Assembly (NCBI RefSeq): GCF_027409185.1
Contig: NC_084463.1
Coordinates: forward strand, 160,619,869 to 160,683,868
Direction: 5' to 3'
Length of the DNA: 64,000 nt
From: Cynocephalus volans
Taxonomy: Eukaryota; Chordata; Mammalia; Dermoptera; Cynocephalidae
The position numbers and the translations under genes are program-made. The notes beneath the pieces were generated by a model. The model was not told the origin of the DNA, did not search any database, and saw only the letters and a program-made list of their open reading frames with translations. Positions 1 through 18,384 of the stretch are shown in pieces (position 1 is the first letter of the stretch; each line of letters starts with the position of its first letter).

Positions 1-269
1 CCTTGTGGTGGTTAGACTTAACGTGTGGTTAGACACACGATGAAATTGTGTGTTCCTTATGGTGATTTATTTGTAAAATGCCTTTCTTCATGATGGCTTA
101 GTGAAGGGGCTTGGTGTCCCATGCGGCAGAAACAGAGGCAAACAGTACCGAAGAGATTGTCTCCAGTCTCCTGAGCCTTCTAGAGAAGCAGATGGCAGGG
201 GAAAGGGATAGCTCAGCACCCTACGTCCCCCACCCCAACACACTCACCTGATTTTTATCTTCCCTACAG

Positions 270-8891
<8,622 letters not shown>

Positions 8892-10080
8892 TGTGGCCCC
8901 CCTGCTCCCCCACACATCTAAAGCTGTTTCTGTCCTCCACCTTGTTTTTCATACCCACCTTTCCCTTCCTCGTCCTCTCTTTCACAAGTCCAGACAACCT
9001 CGGGGTGGTTGTGCCAACCTGCCTTTGGCAGCAGCAAGCTGAGGTGGCAGCTCTGACCACCTCTAGCCCCAGGCCCTCAGGGAGAAAGGAGCAGCACACT
9101 GCCCCAAGGCATACCTGTGGGCTCAGCTTCTCTCTGCTCTCCATGAAGTGCATTCACTCTGCTTGCCTTGGGCCCAAGCCCTGGTGATCACAGGGTTCAG
9201 ACGGTGTCCTCCGAGAGAGTGGGAGAGCAGCTGTCTTCTCTCTCAGCTCTGCCTCCACTCTGGTCTCCAGGGTTTTCCCTTCCCCCAGAGGCGAGCCAGG
9301 CCAGGGCCTCTTTGCCAGGAGTAGCTGGGAATGAGCATCGCTTTCCATGCCCTTTGTGCTGCTTAGCCTCACCTCCTTCCTTCAGAGCAGCTCTCTGTGT
9401 GTCCTTTGCCTGAGCCAGGACACTTGGTCACCCTCCTGGTTCTGCTCTGTCCCATCCACCGCGGGGGGAATAGCAGCTTCACCCTGTTCTTCCCTGTGCT
9501 CGCCTGGCTCACTCGCAGGTGGTCTCTAGTGACCGAAGCATTCCCCACCCTCGGAATTTCCCATCTCTTGCCTCCCCTCCTTATTCCCTTTGGTTTTGTG
9601 GGGGGAGGGGAAGCATCAAGGGGCCAGGCCAGCAACTTGGGGGCCACGGGGAGATGTTGGATAATGTGCCTGTTTTTTAACGCGACGAAAAAGCCTACCT
9701 CCAAAATCCCCTTTTTGTTCTTCCTGGACCTGGGCATTCAGCCTCTTGCCCTTAACTGAATTGGGAGCCTCTGCCTCCTGCCCTGTCCTGGCTTCCAGGT
9801 CATGGAGAAGCTACATAGACATCACTTTCTTCCCTTGCACACACGCTAGCAGCTGGTAAGGTCTTCATGCCCAGATTCCTCAGTTTTCTGCTTAGTGGCA
9901 CTGACATTAAGTAGTAGGGAGGACAGTCCATTGCAGGATACCCTGGAGTGGTCTTCTCCCTTGGCCATGGGCAGGCCCTAACTCACTGTTGCTTTGGAAT
10001 TGAGGTGTCTTTTTCCCCATTTCTTTAGTTCCTGTATTGTAAACATTAGTAAAAATAAACATTTTTACACAGCTCTCTGC
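8892..10080 (+). other. DPF2: DPF2 3' UTR
   Basis: Sequence from the stop codon to just past an AATAAA at 10054-10059. It is GC-rich, pyrimidine-biased and free of SINEs. The first interspersed repeat begins only beyond the poly(A) site, at about 10162. The exact cleavage position (about 10075-10085) is inferred. Confidence 0.8.
10054..10059 (+). promoter_or_regulatory. DPF2: DPF2 poly(A) signal AATAAA
   Basis: Canonical AATAAA about 1.16 kb after the DPF2 stop, followed within 30 nt by GT/T-rich sequence. It is the only canonical hexamer seen in the 3' UTR. Confidence 0.8.
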
Positions 10081-10158
10081 TGGATGATTTATCTCCCGAC
10101 TCCTGGTTAAGAAGGCCATTTCATCCTAAAACTTTCTTCCTTAGGACAGCAGTACCTT

Positions 10159-10161
<3 letters not shown>

Positions 10162-10196
<35 letters not shown>

Positions 10197-10346
10197 TGAC
10201 CGGTAAGGGGATCTTAACCCTTGACTTGATGTGGTCAGCACGACGCTCAGCCAGTGAGCCAACCGGCCATCCCTATATAGGATCCGAACCCATGGCCTTA
10301 ATGTTATCAGCACCACACTCTCCTGAGTGAGCCACGGGCCGGCCCT
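10162..10346 (-). mobile_element. tRNA-derived SINE, dimer form B
   Basis: Long T-tail then AAAGATGACCGGTAAGGGGA to CACGGGCCGGCCC. First repeat after the DPF2 poly(A) site. Confidence 0.93.
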
Positions 10347-10417
10347 AACATTTTGAAATATAGCTTTTTTCCTCAAAATTAAATTTTTTGTTGAACCCCA
10401 ATATGTAAAGTGGATTT

Positions 10418-10574
10418 TTTTTTTTTTTTTTTTTTATTTTGTTTGTCGTTTTTTCGTGACCGGCACTCAGCCAGTGAGTGCACTGGTCATTCTTATATAG
10501 GATCCGAACCCGCGGCGGGAGCGTCGCCACGCTCCCAGCGCAGCACTCTACCGAGTGCGCCACGGGCTCGGCCC
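10418..10574 (-). mobile_element. tRNA-derived SINE, form C
   Basis: Antisense: T-tail, GTCGTTTTTTCGTGACCGGC, ending GTGCGCCACGGGCTCGGCCC. Perfect 14-bp duplication TGTAAAGTGGATTT (10404-10417 and 10575-10588). Confidence 0.95.
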
Positions 10575-10618
10575 TGTAAAGTGGATTTAAAATTGGTTAT
10601 TTTGTTTTAATTTGTTAT

Positions 10619-10711
10619 GGGGTTAGCTGGTTAGCTCAGCTGGTTAGAGTATGGTGTTACGACACCAAGGTCAAGGGTTTGGATCCCCAGTACTGGCCAG
10701 CCTCCAAAAAA
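10619..10711 (+). mobile_element. tRNA-Ile-like SINE, monomer form A
   Basis: GGGTTAGCTGGTTAGCTCAG, then GGTTTGGATCCCCAGTACTG, ending GCCAGCCTCC plus A-tail. Confidence 0.9.
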
Positions 10712-11221
10712 TAATGTGTAAATTCAAGTTTATAACAATTCCTTGTTAGAACAATGAAGCTGTTTTGATCAGTACAAAATTTGGGTTAAAATCAACTTTA
10801 GCAACTTGCTTTTTCCTGTGTTTTGGTTGGTTTGGAGAAAATTCTGCTAGACTTGGACACATAGTTGGATGTGGTGATAGGATGGTAACCGTTGACCTTT
10901 CAGATCTCAGATTATGAGTCCAGAAGCTTGATTACTATGTAAATATAATAGAATTAATGATATAAGCAAACTAATGACATCACCATAGAACACATGAGAG
11001 CTTCTGCACAAGTAATGAAGGCTACCTGAAGAGCAAGGGGCATCTGCCTTGCTGGTCTGGTGAGGTGTCAGTTGCTTGGAGTGCTCCAGTGCCAGAGCAG
11101 GTGCTCCAGGGCCTGAACTGCCCACAGTACAGCCTTGCAGGGCACGTTTAGTGTGCAAAATGAGTTTCCCTGTAGCCAAAGTAAACATTTTGACAGCTTA
11201 CATAGGGGATCTTAAACTTTT

Positions 11222-11400
11222 TCTTTTTTTTTTTTTTTTTGAAGATCACTGGTGAGGGGATCTTAACCCTTGACTTGGTGTTGTCAGTACCACGCTCTCC
11301 CAAGTGAGCTAGCTAGCCAGCCTTCCCTATATAGAGATCCGAACCTGTGGCCTTGGTGTTATCAGCACTACACTCTCCCAAGTGAGCTACGGCCGGCCCT
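11222..11400 (-). mobile_element. tRNA-derived SINE, dimer form B
   Basis: T-tail, GAAGATCACTGGTGAGGGGA, two units, ending CTACGGCCGGCCC. Duplication TTAAACTTTT at 11212-11221 and 11401-11410. Confidence 0.92.
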
Positions 11401-11920
11401 TTAAACTTTTTTTTTTTAAGATGTGAATCAAATAGTTATGGGGCACCTGAAATATCCTTGTGTGTTTTGTTTTGTTTTTTTCTGGAACATTCTGAAAGCC
11501 GTTGCTACCCACTGGAAAGCTGAAACCTGGGCTGTTGTGTTCAGCAAATAAGCATCCTTCTCTGGGCTGGGGATTACGTGAGGAACAGAGCACAGCCCGT
11601 GTTCCCTCTTTTACGCTGAAGTAGGCCAGGGGTGCAGGGAGTAAAGCAATGATCCTTGGTGGCTGAGTAGGCTAAGGGCCAGGAGAGAAATGTGAGAAAT
11701 GAGAACGCTGTAGCAAGCCTAAGTGAGAGGAGATTTGGGAAGGGTTTGCAGGAGATGGGATTTAGGATGGGACTTAAAGGGATAGACCGTGTCCGCCGGC
11801 AGGACGGGGTGGAGATGGAAGCCTATGAGAAGCGGAGCTGGAGAGCAGAGGTAGGGGGCACTACTGCAGGTTAGCAAGGAAAGGATTGACACTCTCTCCT
11901 TCGCTTAGGAGCTTGCCTCT

Positions 11921-11996
11921 GGGCTGGCCGGTTAGCTCAGATGGTTAGCGCGTGGTGCTAACATCAAGGACAAGTGTTCGAATCCCCGAAGTACTG
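11921..11996 (+). mobile_element. tRNA-Ile-like SINE, monomer form A
   Basis: GGGCTGGCCGGTTAGCTCAG, TGGTTAGCGCGTGGTGCTAA, TGTTCGAATCCCC. One of the copies closest to a true tRNA-Ile. Its 3' end runs into an inverted partial copy. Confidence 0.88.
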
Positions 11997-12012
11997 AAAT
12001 TAATAAGACTTT

Positions 12013-12062
12013 TGTTGTTGTTTTGGCGGCTGGCCGGTACGGGGATCCGAACCCGTGACCTA
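12013..12062 (-). mobile_element. Truncated tRNA-derived SINE, inverted relative to its neighbour
   Basis: T/G-rich tail, GGCGGCTGGCCGGTACGGGG, ATCCGAACCCGTGACCT, then the match stops. Forms an inverted pair with the copy at 11921-11996. Confidence 0.75.
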
Positions 12063-12239
12063 AAACTAATAAAATTTAGTCCTTATTCGCCCTAAATCAG
12101 GCAAGTATTTTCCCTAGCCGAGCTGATAGACGTGAGGCCAGCGCTGTCCATGATAACTGGCTTTTGTGCAGCTGAAAGCTTGTAAGCATTTTCTCCTTTC
12201 ATCATTTTCCCAAAACAACTCCGTGAGGGCCGTTAGGCC

Positions 12240-12860
12240 TGTTTGGAAGACGAGGGAGCTGAGGCTGCCTAGGACCCCGGCCAGGAAGGCTTCGGGACGC
12301 CGTCAGCCCCTCGCCCCCTCGGCGCCCCGAGGGCTCAACCGGTCGGCCAGGAGGACCGAGTCCCGGGCAGCGGACGGCACCCGGCGGACTCGCGCCGGTT
12401 CCTGGCTCCGCCCCCCACCCCTTCGCTCTGGAAGCCCCTCCCCCAAGCGGCCCGACGGACGGCCGCTTCCGCTACGTCCAATGAGACTCAGCCGGGGGCG
12501 GGATGGGACGCCACTTAGGGCCAATCGGAGCGGGCCAGGGCGGGGCTGCGGCGGGGAGGGGGGGAGAGCCGAGTGGCCGCACCGCGGTTTTCCCAGCCGG
12601 GAGAGAGCCCGGCGCGGGCGGCGCGCACGGGGCCCGGCTGTGCGCGCGCCCGCCGCCCGCCGCCCGCGCAGCCTCTCGGCCCGCTCCGCCCTCCGGGTCG
12701 TGGCGTCCGTCCCTCCCCTGCTCTCCTGTCGCTGCCTGGACAGGGGCTCGGGAGCCAGGCGGGGGACACGGGCGGGAGCCGCGGGACAAGCGCCTGAGGT
12801 GGGTGCGGAGCGGGAGGCCGGGCGGGAGGCCGGGTGGGCGGGCGCCTGGGTCCGCCCCGT
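12240..12860. promoter_or_regulatory. TIGD3: TIGD3 CpG-island promoter with paired CCAAT boxes
   Basis: Very GC- and CpG-rich sequence just upstream of TIGD3. Two same-strand CCAAT boxes (12478-12482 and 12521-12525) are 43 bp apart, with a GGGGGCGGG GC box between them near 12494-12502. No TATA box is evident. Transcription probably starts shortly after the second CCAAT box (about 12560-12620), which is inferred. Long open frames here on both strands reflect GC content rather than genes. Confidence 0.75.
12570..12798 (+). other. TIGD3: TIGD3 non-coding exon 1 (5' boundary approximate)
   Basis: A strong donor (CCTGAG|GTGGGTG) at 12798/12799 in the CpG island pairs with the acceptor CCGCACAG before 13679. 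Human TIGD3 has the same plan of one non-coding exon plus one coding exon. The 5' boundary is a guess from the CCAAT boxes. Confidence 0.55.
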
Positions 12861-13694
12861 CGACGGACTCCGGGTCGAGATGGGGAGAGGCCGGCCCGGG
12901 CGCGGAGCCCTGCTTCTGGCCCGCCCGGGTCCCGGGCGCTCGTGCCCGCACCCTGCTAGCCCTCCCAGGCCACCACCCACACCGCCAGGGACACCCTGCC
13001 TCTCTCGCTGCCCGTAGCCTCCTCACCCCTCTCGCCCTTTGTCGCCTGTGCACCTGCCCTCTTGGCCCTGCCTTCCCACTCCCTTTCCAGGCCGGACCCT
13101 CACCCAGCCTTACGCCCTCAGGACCCAGCACCAAATTAGACTCGCTCCTTCAGACCCCATCGTCCCCCTTTGTCGTTTTTGAACCTGTCACCTCAACTCT
13201 GTTCGTTCCCTCCACCACCCCGCCACCAGCATCTTCATCTAAACCCAGCCCAGGCCATCATCCCCATCTCCCCCATCTTTCCCCAGGGCTTCTTACTCCG
13301 CAGCCCTGATTGTCCCCTACACCTGCCCCTCTCAGCCCCAGCCCCAGGCCCGCCCCCATCCATACTCCTTTGTTGTCTCTGCAGCTGTCCCCGGACTCTG
13401 TGCGTCCTTCTCTAGTGCTGCCGACCCCCTGCCCAGACTCCCCTCCCCCTCTGACCAGAGAGACACCCCGTCCCCAGCTCAGTCTGGCATTCCTCGCACC
13501 CGCGCCCTTTCCTCACTCAGCCTCGCCACTTCCCTTCCTCTTTCAGCTGCTCCCGTGTCCCCTGGTCCTGCATACCGGTCATTCTCCTGCCCTACGTTCT
13601 CTTTTCCTTCCTGTGCTTCTCTCCCGTCCCTCCTGGCCTCAGCCTACTGTACCTCCCTCATCCCTTCCTCCCGCACAGGTGCTGCGGAGAAGCC

Positions 13695-15110
13695 ATGGAG
13701 CTGAGCAGCAAGAAGAAGCTTCATGCCCTGTCCCTGGCGGAGAAGATCCAGGTGCTGGAACTGCTGGACGAGTCCAAGATGTCCCAATCAGAGGTGGCCC
13801 GGCGCTTCCAGGTCTCCCAGCCCCAGATCTCGCGCATCTGCAAGAATAAAGAGAAGCTGCTGGCGGACTGGTGCAGTGGCACCGCCAACCGGGAGCGCAA
13901 GCGCAAGCGGGAGTCCAAGTACAGCGGGATTGATGAGGCTCTGCTCTGCTGGTACCACATTGCGCGGGCCAAGGCCTGGGACGTGACGGGGCCCGTGCTA
14001 CTCCACAAAGCTAAGGAACTGGCCGATATCATGGGCCAAGATTTTGTACCCAGCATCGGCTGGCTGGTCCGCTGGAAACGCCGAAACAATGTAGGCTTTG
14101 GGGCCCGCCATGTCCTAGGGCCTCTGTTCCTCCCTGAGCTGCCTCCTCCAGGACTCACATCCCAGGCCCCGCCCCCTCTTTCCCTTAAAGACTTCTCCCC
14201 TGAGGACGTTTTTGGCTGTGCTGAAGTCCCCTTGATGTATCGGGCAGTGCCCGGCCGAGTGGGTCCGTGTGATCAGGTACAGGTGTTGCTGTGTGCCAAC
14301 AGCAGGGGCACAGAGAAGCGGCGGGTATTGATGAGTGGGCTCCAGGCTGCCCCAAGATGCTTCTTTGGCATCAGCAGTGAGGCCCTGCCTGCCTCCTACC
14401 ACCCTGACCTGGGCATCCCCTGGTCAGAGTGGTTGGCACAGTTTGACCAGGACATGGGGCGGCAGGGCCGACAGGTGGCCTTGCTGCTGGCTGCCCGAGT
14501 GGTGGAGGAGCTGGCAGGCCTACCTGGTCTCTCCCACGTGAGGCTCTTGCCCCTGTCTGCCTCTAGCACCACACCTTCCCTGCCTAGCTCCGTGGTCCGG
14601 ACTTTTAAGGCCCGTTATCGGCACCGTCTGCTGGGTAAGCTGGCTGCCATCCAGAGCGAGAAGGATGGCACCTCGCTGGCCGAGGTCGGGGCGGGCATCA
14701 CAGTGCTGGACGCTCTGCACCTGGCAGCGGCGGCCTGGGCAAAGGTGCCTACTCAGCTCATCTTGAGCAGCTTCATTCAGGAAGGTCTGGCTCCTGGCAA
14801 AATGCCCCCATCCCCGGACAAAGCTTCTGAGATGCCACCAGTCCCTGGTGGGCTGAGCCGAGAGGAGTTTTCCCACTTTGTAGACCTGGAGGGTGAGGAG
14901 CCAGGGGCTGGAGTGTGCAAAGAGGAGACGGGCACTGAAGATGAGGAGGGGGCCCCAGAGGATGGCTTCAAGCTCCTGCCCACCAAAGCCGATGCCCTGC
15001 GGGCCCTGAGCACATTGAGGAGGTGGTTTGAGTGCAATGGCACCTCCCCTGAGCTATTTGAAAAATTCTACGACTGCGAGGAGGAGGTGGAGCGGCTGTG
15101 CTGCCCATGA
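13695..15110 (+). CDS. TIGD3: TIGD3 (tigger transposable element derived 3), intact 471 aa
   Basis: Domesticated pogo/Tigger-type transposase, probably a nuclear DNA-binding protein of unknown role. The whole frame lies in one exon starting at 13679; the ATG sits in a good Kozak context (GCCATGG). Residues 1-52 form a psq-like helix-turn-helix (EKIQVLELLDESKMSQSEVARRFQVSQ is its core region). Residues about 64-133 are a CENP-B-type HTH with a basic RERKRKRESK lead-in. Residues about 165-330 align in layout with the DDE_1 transposase core (…EWLAQFDQDMGRQ…, RTFKARYRHRL). The acidic catalytic residues are replaced: A176 where NADE is expected, A266-A267 where LLLDN is expected, and P297 where QPLD is expected. 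An acidic tail follows (about 395-425). No stops or frameshifts break the frame, so it is conserved as a protein rather than a dead transposon. Terminal repeats were not found. Confidence 0.96.
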   Translation: MELSSKKKLHALSLAEKIQVLELLDESKMSQSEVARRFQVSQPQISRICKNKEKLLADWCSGTANRERKRKRESKYSGIDEALLCWYHIARAKAWDVTGPVLLHKAKELADIMGQDFVPSIGWLVRWKRRNNVGFGARHVLGPLFLPELPPPGLTSQAPPPLSLKDFSPEDVFGCAEVPLMYRAVPGRVGPCDQVQVLLCANSRGTEKRRVLMSGLQAAPRCFFGISSEALPASYHPDLGIPWSEWLAQFDQDMGRQGRQVALLLAARVVEELAGLPGLSHVRLLPLSASSTTPSLPSSVVRTFKARYRHRLLGKLAAIQSEKDGTSLAEVGAGITVLDALHLAAAAWAKVPTQLILSSFIQEGLAPGKMPPSPDKASEMPPVPGGLSREEFSHFVDLEGEEPGAGVCKEETGTEDEEGAPEDGFKLLPTKADALRALSTLRRWFECNGTSPELFEKFYDCEEEVERLCCP

Positions 15111-15485
15111 AGGTGCCTTCGCTGCTCACCGGAGCCCCCTCGCCTGTTTCCCATGGAAACGCCCTCTCCAGCAGGCAGATCGGGCTGTCTCTTTCCTGTG
15201 GAAATACAGCTGTGGTGGAAGGTGTGGAAGGGAGAGAAGTTGAGAACCAACTCTAAGCTTGGAGTGGAAGTCGTCCAAGCCCTGAGAAGAGGGCTCTAAA
15301 GACGGGGCTGTAGGGGTGGGAATCTAGGCTATGCAGTTTCCAAACCCCGCTTGAAAGTTCTGGAGCCTTAGTCTGGAGAGGCTAGGACTTGGAAAGGTGG
15401 AATTTGAGCTTTACAGACAGGTCAATTTCTCGAACTCTGTTAAAAACAGTTCTGCCTCTGGAAATAAAGTTTTTAATTAGAAAAG
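15111..15485 (+). other. TIGD3: TIGD3 3' UTR
   Basis: Short UTR ending after AATAAA at 15463-15468. There is no repeat in it, and the cleavage point is approximate. Confidence 0.75.
15463..15468 (+). promoter_or_regulatory. TIGD3: TIGD3 poly(A) signal AATAAA
   Basis: Canonical hexamer 353 nt after the TIGD3 stop codon, followed by a T-rich stretch (AAAGTTTTTAATT). Confidence 0.75.
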
Positions 15486-15834
15486 AGGCCAGAGTGTTAT
15501 TTTCAGGGAAGGGTGAAAACTTTCAATTCAGATTTGACAAATTGACTGCTGACAGTTGCTGCAATGCAGCTGCCTGTCTGTGACCAGTAGGGATCCTCTT
15601 CTTCCAGGAATCCAGCAGCAAGGACTCTCAGAGATCGGCACTCCTCATGGGCTACCCTCGTGAGAAGTGAAGCTTGAGGACAGGTGGATCCCAGGTATTG
15701 CCCGGGGTATCCTGGGATCTGCAGCTCTGGTCATTTTGCTCTCAGATTGTGTGTGTTCGGGGGCAAGGGTGGGGTGCAGGCCTGGGACACAGCAGGGAAA
15801 CAGAAAGGAGACAGAATGTGGAATAGTTATTCAT

Positions 15835-16170
15835 TCATTTTTTTCATTCATTTGTTCATTTCATAACATCTCTTCAGCAAGGCCTCCTATGCGACAAGGT
15901 TGCAAAGATGGTGCCTCTGCTGGGTAGGACCTTGCAGACAATGACAGTGGAATGTGATTAAGGGCCATGACAAAGGCTTGTGCAAAGTGCTGTGGCCTGG
16001 TAGAGCCCAGAGAGACTCCAGGTGGAGGTGAGCTGTGAGCTGCAGCTAGAAGGATAGACAGCCAGAGAAGTGGGAAGGACACTCCAGGCCAAGGAATAGC
16101 AGGTGGAGGTCGCCTGGAGCACAGCGTGGTTGGCAGGGGGAGCGTGCAGTACATGGAGGCAGGTGTTCTG
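15835..16170 (+). mobile_element. L2 fragment
   Basis: ATTCATTCATTTTTTTCATTC followed by L2-tail-like text (TGACAAAGGCTTGTGCAAAG, GGCCAAGGAATAGCAGGTG). Confidence 0.6.
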
Positions 16171-16199
16171 TGCACCCCAGCTCAACTGGGGTTCCAGCA

Positions 16200-17770
16200 C
16201 CAGAGCGGTGAGCACCCTTGCCCTAACAGGAAGCGAAGGGGGACTGGACGTGGGTGTTTACAGTCTTTCACGGGATAATTCTTTCACCTGGCACACCGCC
16301 TAATGCCTGTTGTCTGACCTGTGATCAGGGGCCCTCACACAGGAAACTTGTTTATACTGGCAGCCGCCCTTGCAGCTCTTGTCTGACCCATGTCCAGTTC
16401 ATGCCTGCCTGACCATCACTCTGGTGCTGGCAGCCCAGCCTTGTTCCTGGCGTCCCGGAGAAAACCCAGCCTGCGCAGCCCCTGGTTCCTCAGATGGGAG
16501 GTGCAGATTCAATTTATCACTACAGTAGGAAATATGTTAAAAGATTTATTACAGATCCTGGGCAGGGAGGCACAATGAATCAAGAGGGCAGTCCTTCGTC
16601 CCCATGTCATAAGAGGCAGGAATGAGGAGTCAGGCAGAGATAGAGAGAGAGAGGGAGAGAGACAGAGAAGTGACCAGCAGTGTATGTACGGGGCTTGGCT
16701 GTGGGTCACTTTAAGTTCTCGGGCAAATGCCTGAATGGTCCATTTAAAGGAAGGGGCAGGAAAGTGGCGAGCCCGTCTACTAGGTGGAAGACATGCCTCT
16801 GAGTTCCTGTCTCTGGTCACCAGCTTGGGCCGTTTGGCTGTGCTGTTCCAATGGCTAGCCTGTGTCGCTCCTGTCACACAGGGGCAGGGGAGGCCCAGGG
16901 AGTCAGAAGGGCCTTTAGCTTAGTGGTGGGCCACCATCCAAAGGCTTCAGTCAAGGTGACAACAGGTTATTCTTGGGGTTCCAGAATGAAAACGAAGATA
17001 GTGGAGGGTGGGCCAAAGGTGCGAAAGGTGAGGCAGAAAGACTGTGACCGGTCCTGTGAGAGATGGCGCAGCCTGAGCCAGACGGCAGGGGCACGAGGGC
17101 AGGAGATGATGTTACCTGGAAAGAACCTGGGCTATGGACGCAGACAAACTGGCTGGTGAGGATTCCGACTCCAGGCCAAAATCCTACAGGTGACCTTTCA
17201 GGCATGACCATAGGCAACGACAGGGCTGTGCCTGGCAGACCTCCCGGGGCCGCTGCCCTCCCACACAGCTTGGTGCACAGCCGGTGCAGTGTGGTCTCTG
17301 GAAGGAGTGGCCGTCAAGGACTCAGGGACCCAGGCCAGCCCTGCTCACGTGCATTCCTGCATTCCTAGCCCAGGCCCCTCCATTCAAAGGCCTCCTGACC
17401 AGGGATCTTGGCTGAGGCATTGCCAGGTACCCCTACCAAGACCTCCTTATTGAGGGCATTAGCTGAGACACATTGTCCACTCTGACTCGGTACCTTTCAC
17501 TCCAGCCCTTCTCTCTCTCCAGCACCACCGATCCCACATCTGCAGCCACTGATCCCACATCTGCACTCGCTCACTGGCTCTCTTCGTGTTGTCTGACCCT
17601 CATCTAGAACGTTCTGCAAAATGGAACACCGGGAGCCATCGAGCACTTGGGAGCTGGTGCCTGCTTTTGCCTCTTGCTTGCAGGTTGCAGTAAATGAATA
17701 AAGGCTTTTTTGTTACTTTCAGTTTATCTCCTTGTCCTAACTGACCACCTCAACACCTGGCAGCTCCACA
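16200..17770. mobile_element. Candidate LTR-derived segments (unclassified)
   Basis: Looks retroviral-LTR-like in parts: a sense AATAAAGG near 17697-17704 followed by a T-rich stretch, and an antisense-looking segment near 16530-16570 with a TTTATT. No protein, primer-binding site or matched LTR pair was identified. A short GA-rich tract lies at about 16634-16672. Confidence 0.25.
17522..17565 (+). repeat. Short tandem duplication (about 21-bp unit)
   Basis: The motif CCGATCCCACATCTGCAG recurs as CTGATCCCACATCTGCAC immediately downstream; two imperfect copies inside the LTR-like region. Confidence 0.7.
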
Positions 17771-17917
17771 CTAATGTCTTGATTTTAAAGAGTTATGAAG
17801 CCACCTGCGGGCCTTCCATTTTCTAGCCTAAGATCCCAAATAATTTGTTCTTTTTTGAAATCATTCCAGTCCTGACATATCTCTTTTAAAATATTGAAAC
17901 CAAAATTATACAATCTC

Positions 17918-18003
17918 CAGGTCACTTGGGAAAAAACGGTGCTGATAACACCAAGGTTAAGGGTTCGGATCCCCACACTGGCCAGCTGCCAGGAAAATAT
18001 AGA
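17918..18003 (+). mobile_element. Diverged tRNA-derived SINE
   Basis: Core GGTGCTGATAACACCAAGGT and GGTTCGGATCCCCACACTGG; flanked by related TATACAATCTC / TATACAATCTC copies, consistent with a target duplication. Confidence 0.75.
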
Positions 18004-18107
18004 TATATATACAATCTCTAAAAGTCTGACTAAACCAATAAAGACTGGACAAATTAGCTCTCTGTCCTCAGGTGTCGTATTCCTGTTAGAGTAGCAGAAT
18101 ATAACAC

Positions 18108-18256
18108 TTTTTTTTTTTTTTTTTTTTTTTTTTCCGTGACCGGCGCTCAGCCAGGGAGTGCACCGGTCATTCTTATATAGGATCCGAACCCGCGGCGGCG
18201 GGAGCGTCGCCGCGCTGCTAGCGCAGCATGCTACCGAGTGCGCCACGGGTCAGCCC
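18108..18256 (-). mobile_element. tRNA-derived SINE, form C
   Basis: T-tail then CCGTGACCGGCGCTCAGCCA to GTGCGCCACGGGTCAGCCC. Duplication AGAATATAACAC / AGAATGTAACAC on the two sides. Confidence 0.93.
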
Positions 18257-18384
18257 AGAATGTAACACATTTTACTGCTGACTTCTTCCTGGAGCTTTTC
18301 TTGAAAGCCACAGTGAATATTTTCCTTCCTTTCTTGCCTTGTTATCATATATCACACGTTTCCTATTTGTAAGTGACTTTGTTT

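Larger units (their letters stand above)
10086..12235. other. DPF2-TIGD3 spacer
   Basis: No gene recognised. It holds six SINE pieces (listed separately) and T-rich tails. The non-repeat parts (10720-11210, 11410-11920) show no convincing coding sequence. Confidence 0.7.

Noticed and set aside
11921-11996. Possible true tRNA-Ile gene
   Set aside because: Box A and B are present, but the anticodon arm and acceptor pairing are degraded and the copy belongs to a dispersed SINE family. The same applies to the other form A copies.
12166-13017. Long open frames on both strands across the TIGD3 promoter
   Set aside because: They lie in a CpG island where stop codons are rare, have Arg/Pro/Ala-rich composition with no domain, and overlap each other on both strands.
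13695-15110. TIGD3 as an active Tigger transposon
   Set aside because: Catalytic residues are replaced, no terminal inverted repeats flank it, and it has a host-type promoter exon and intron.
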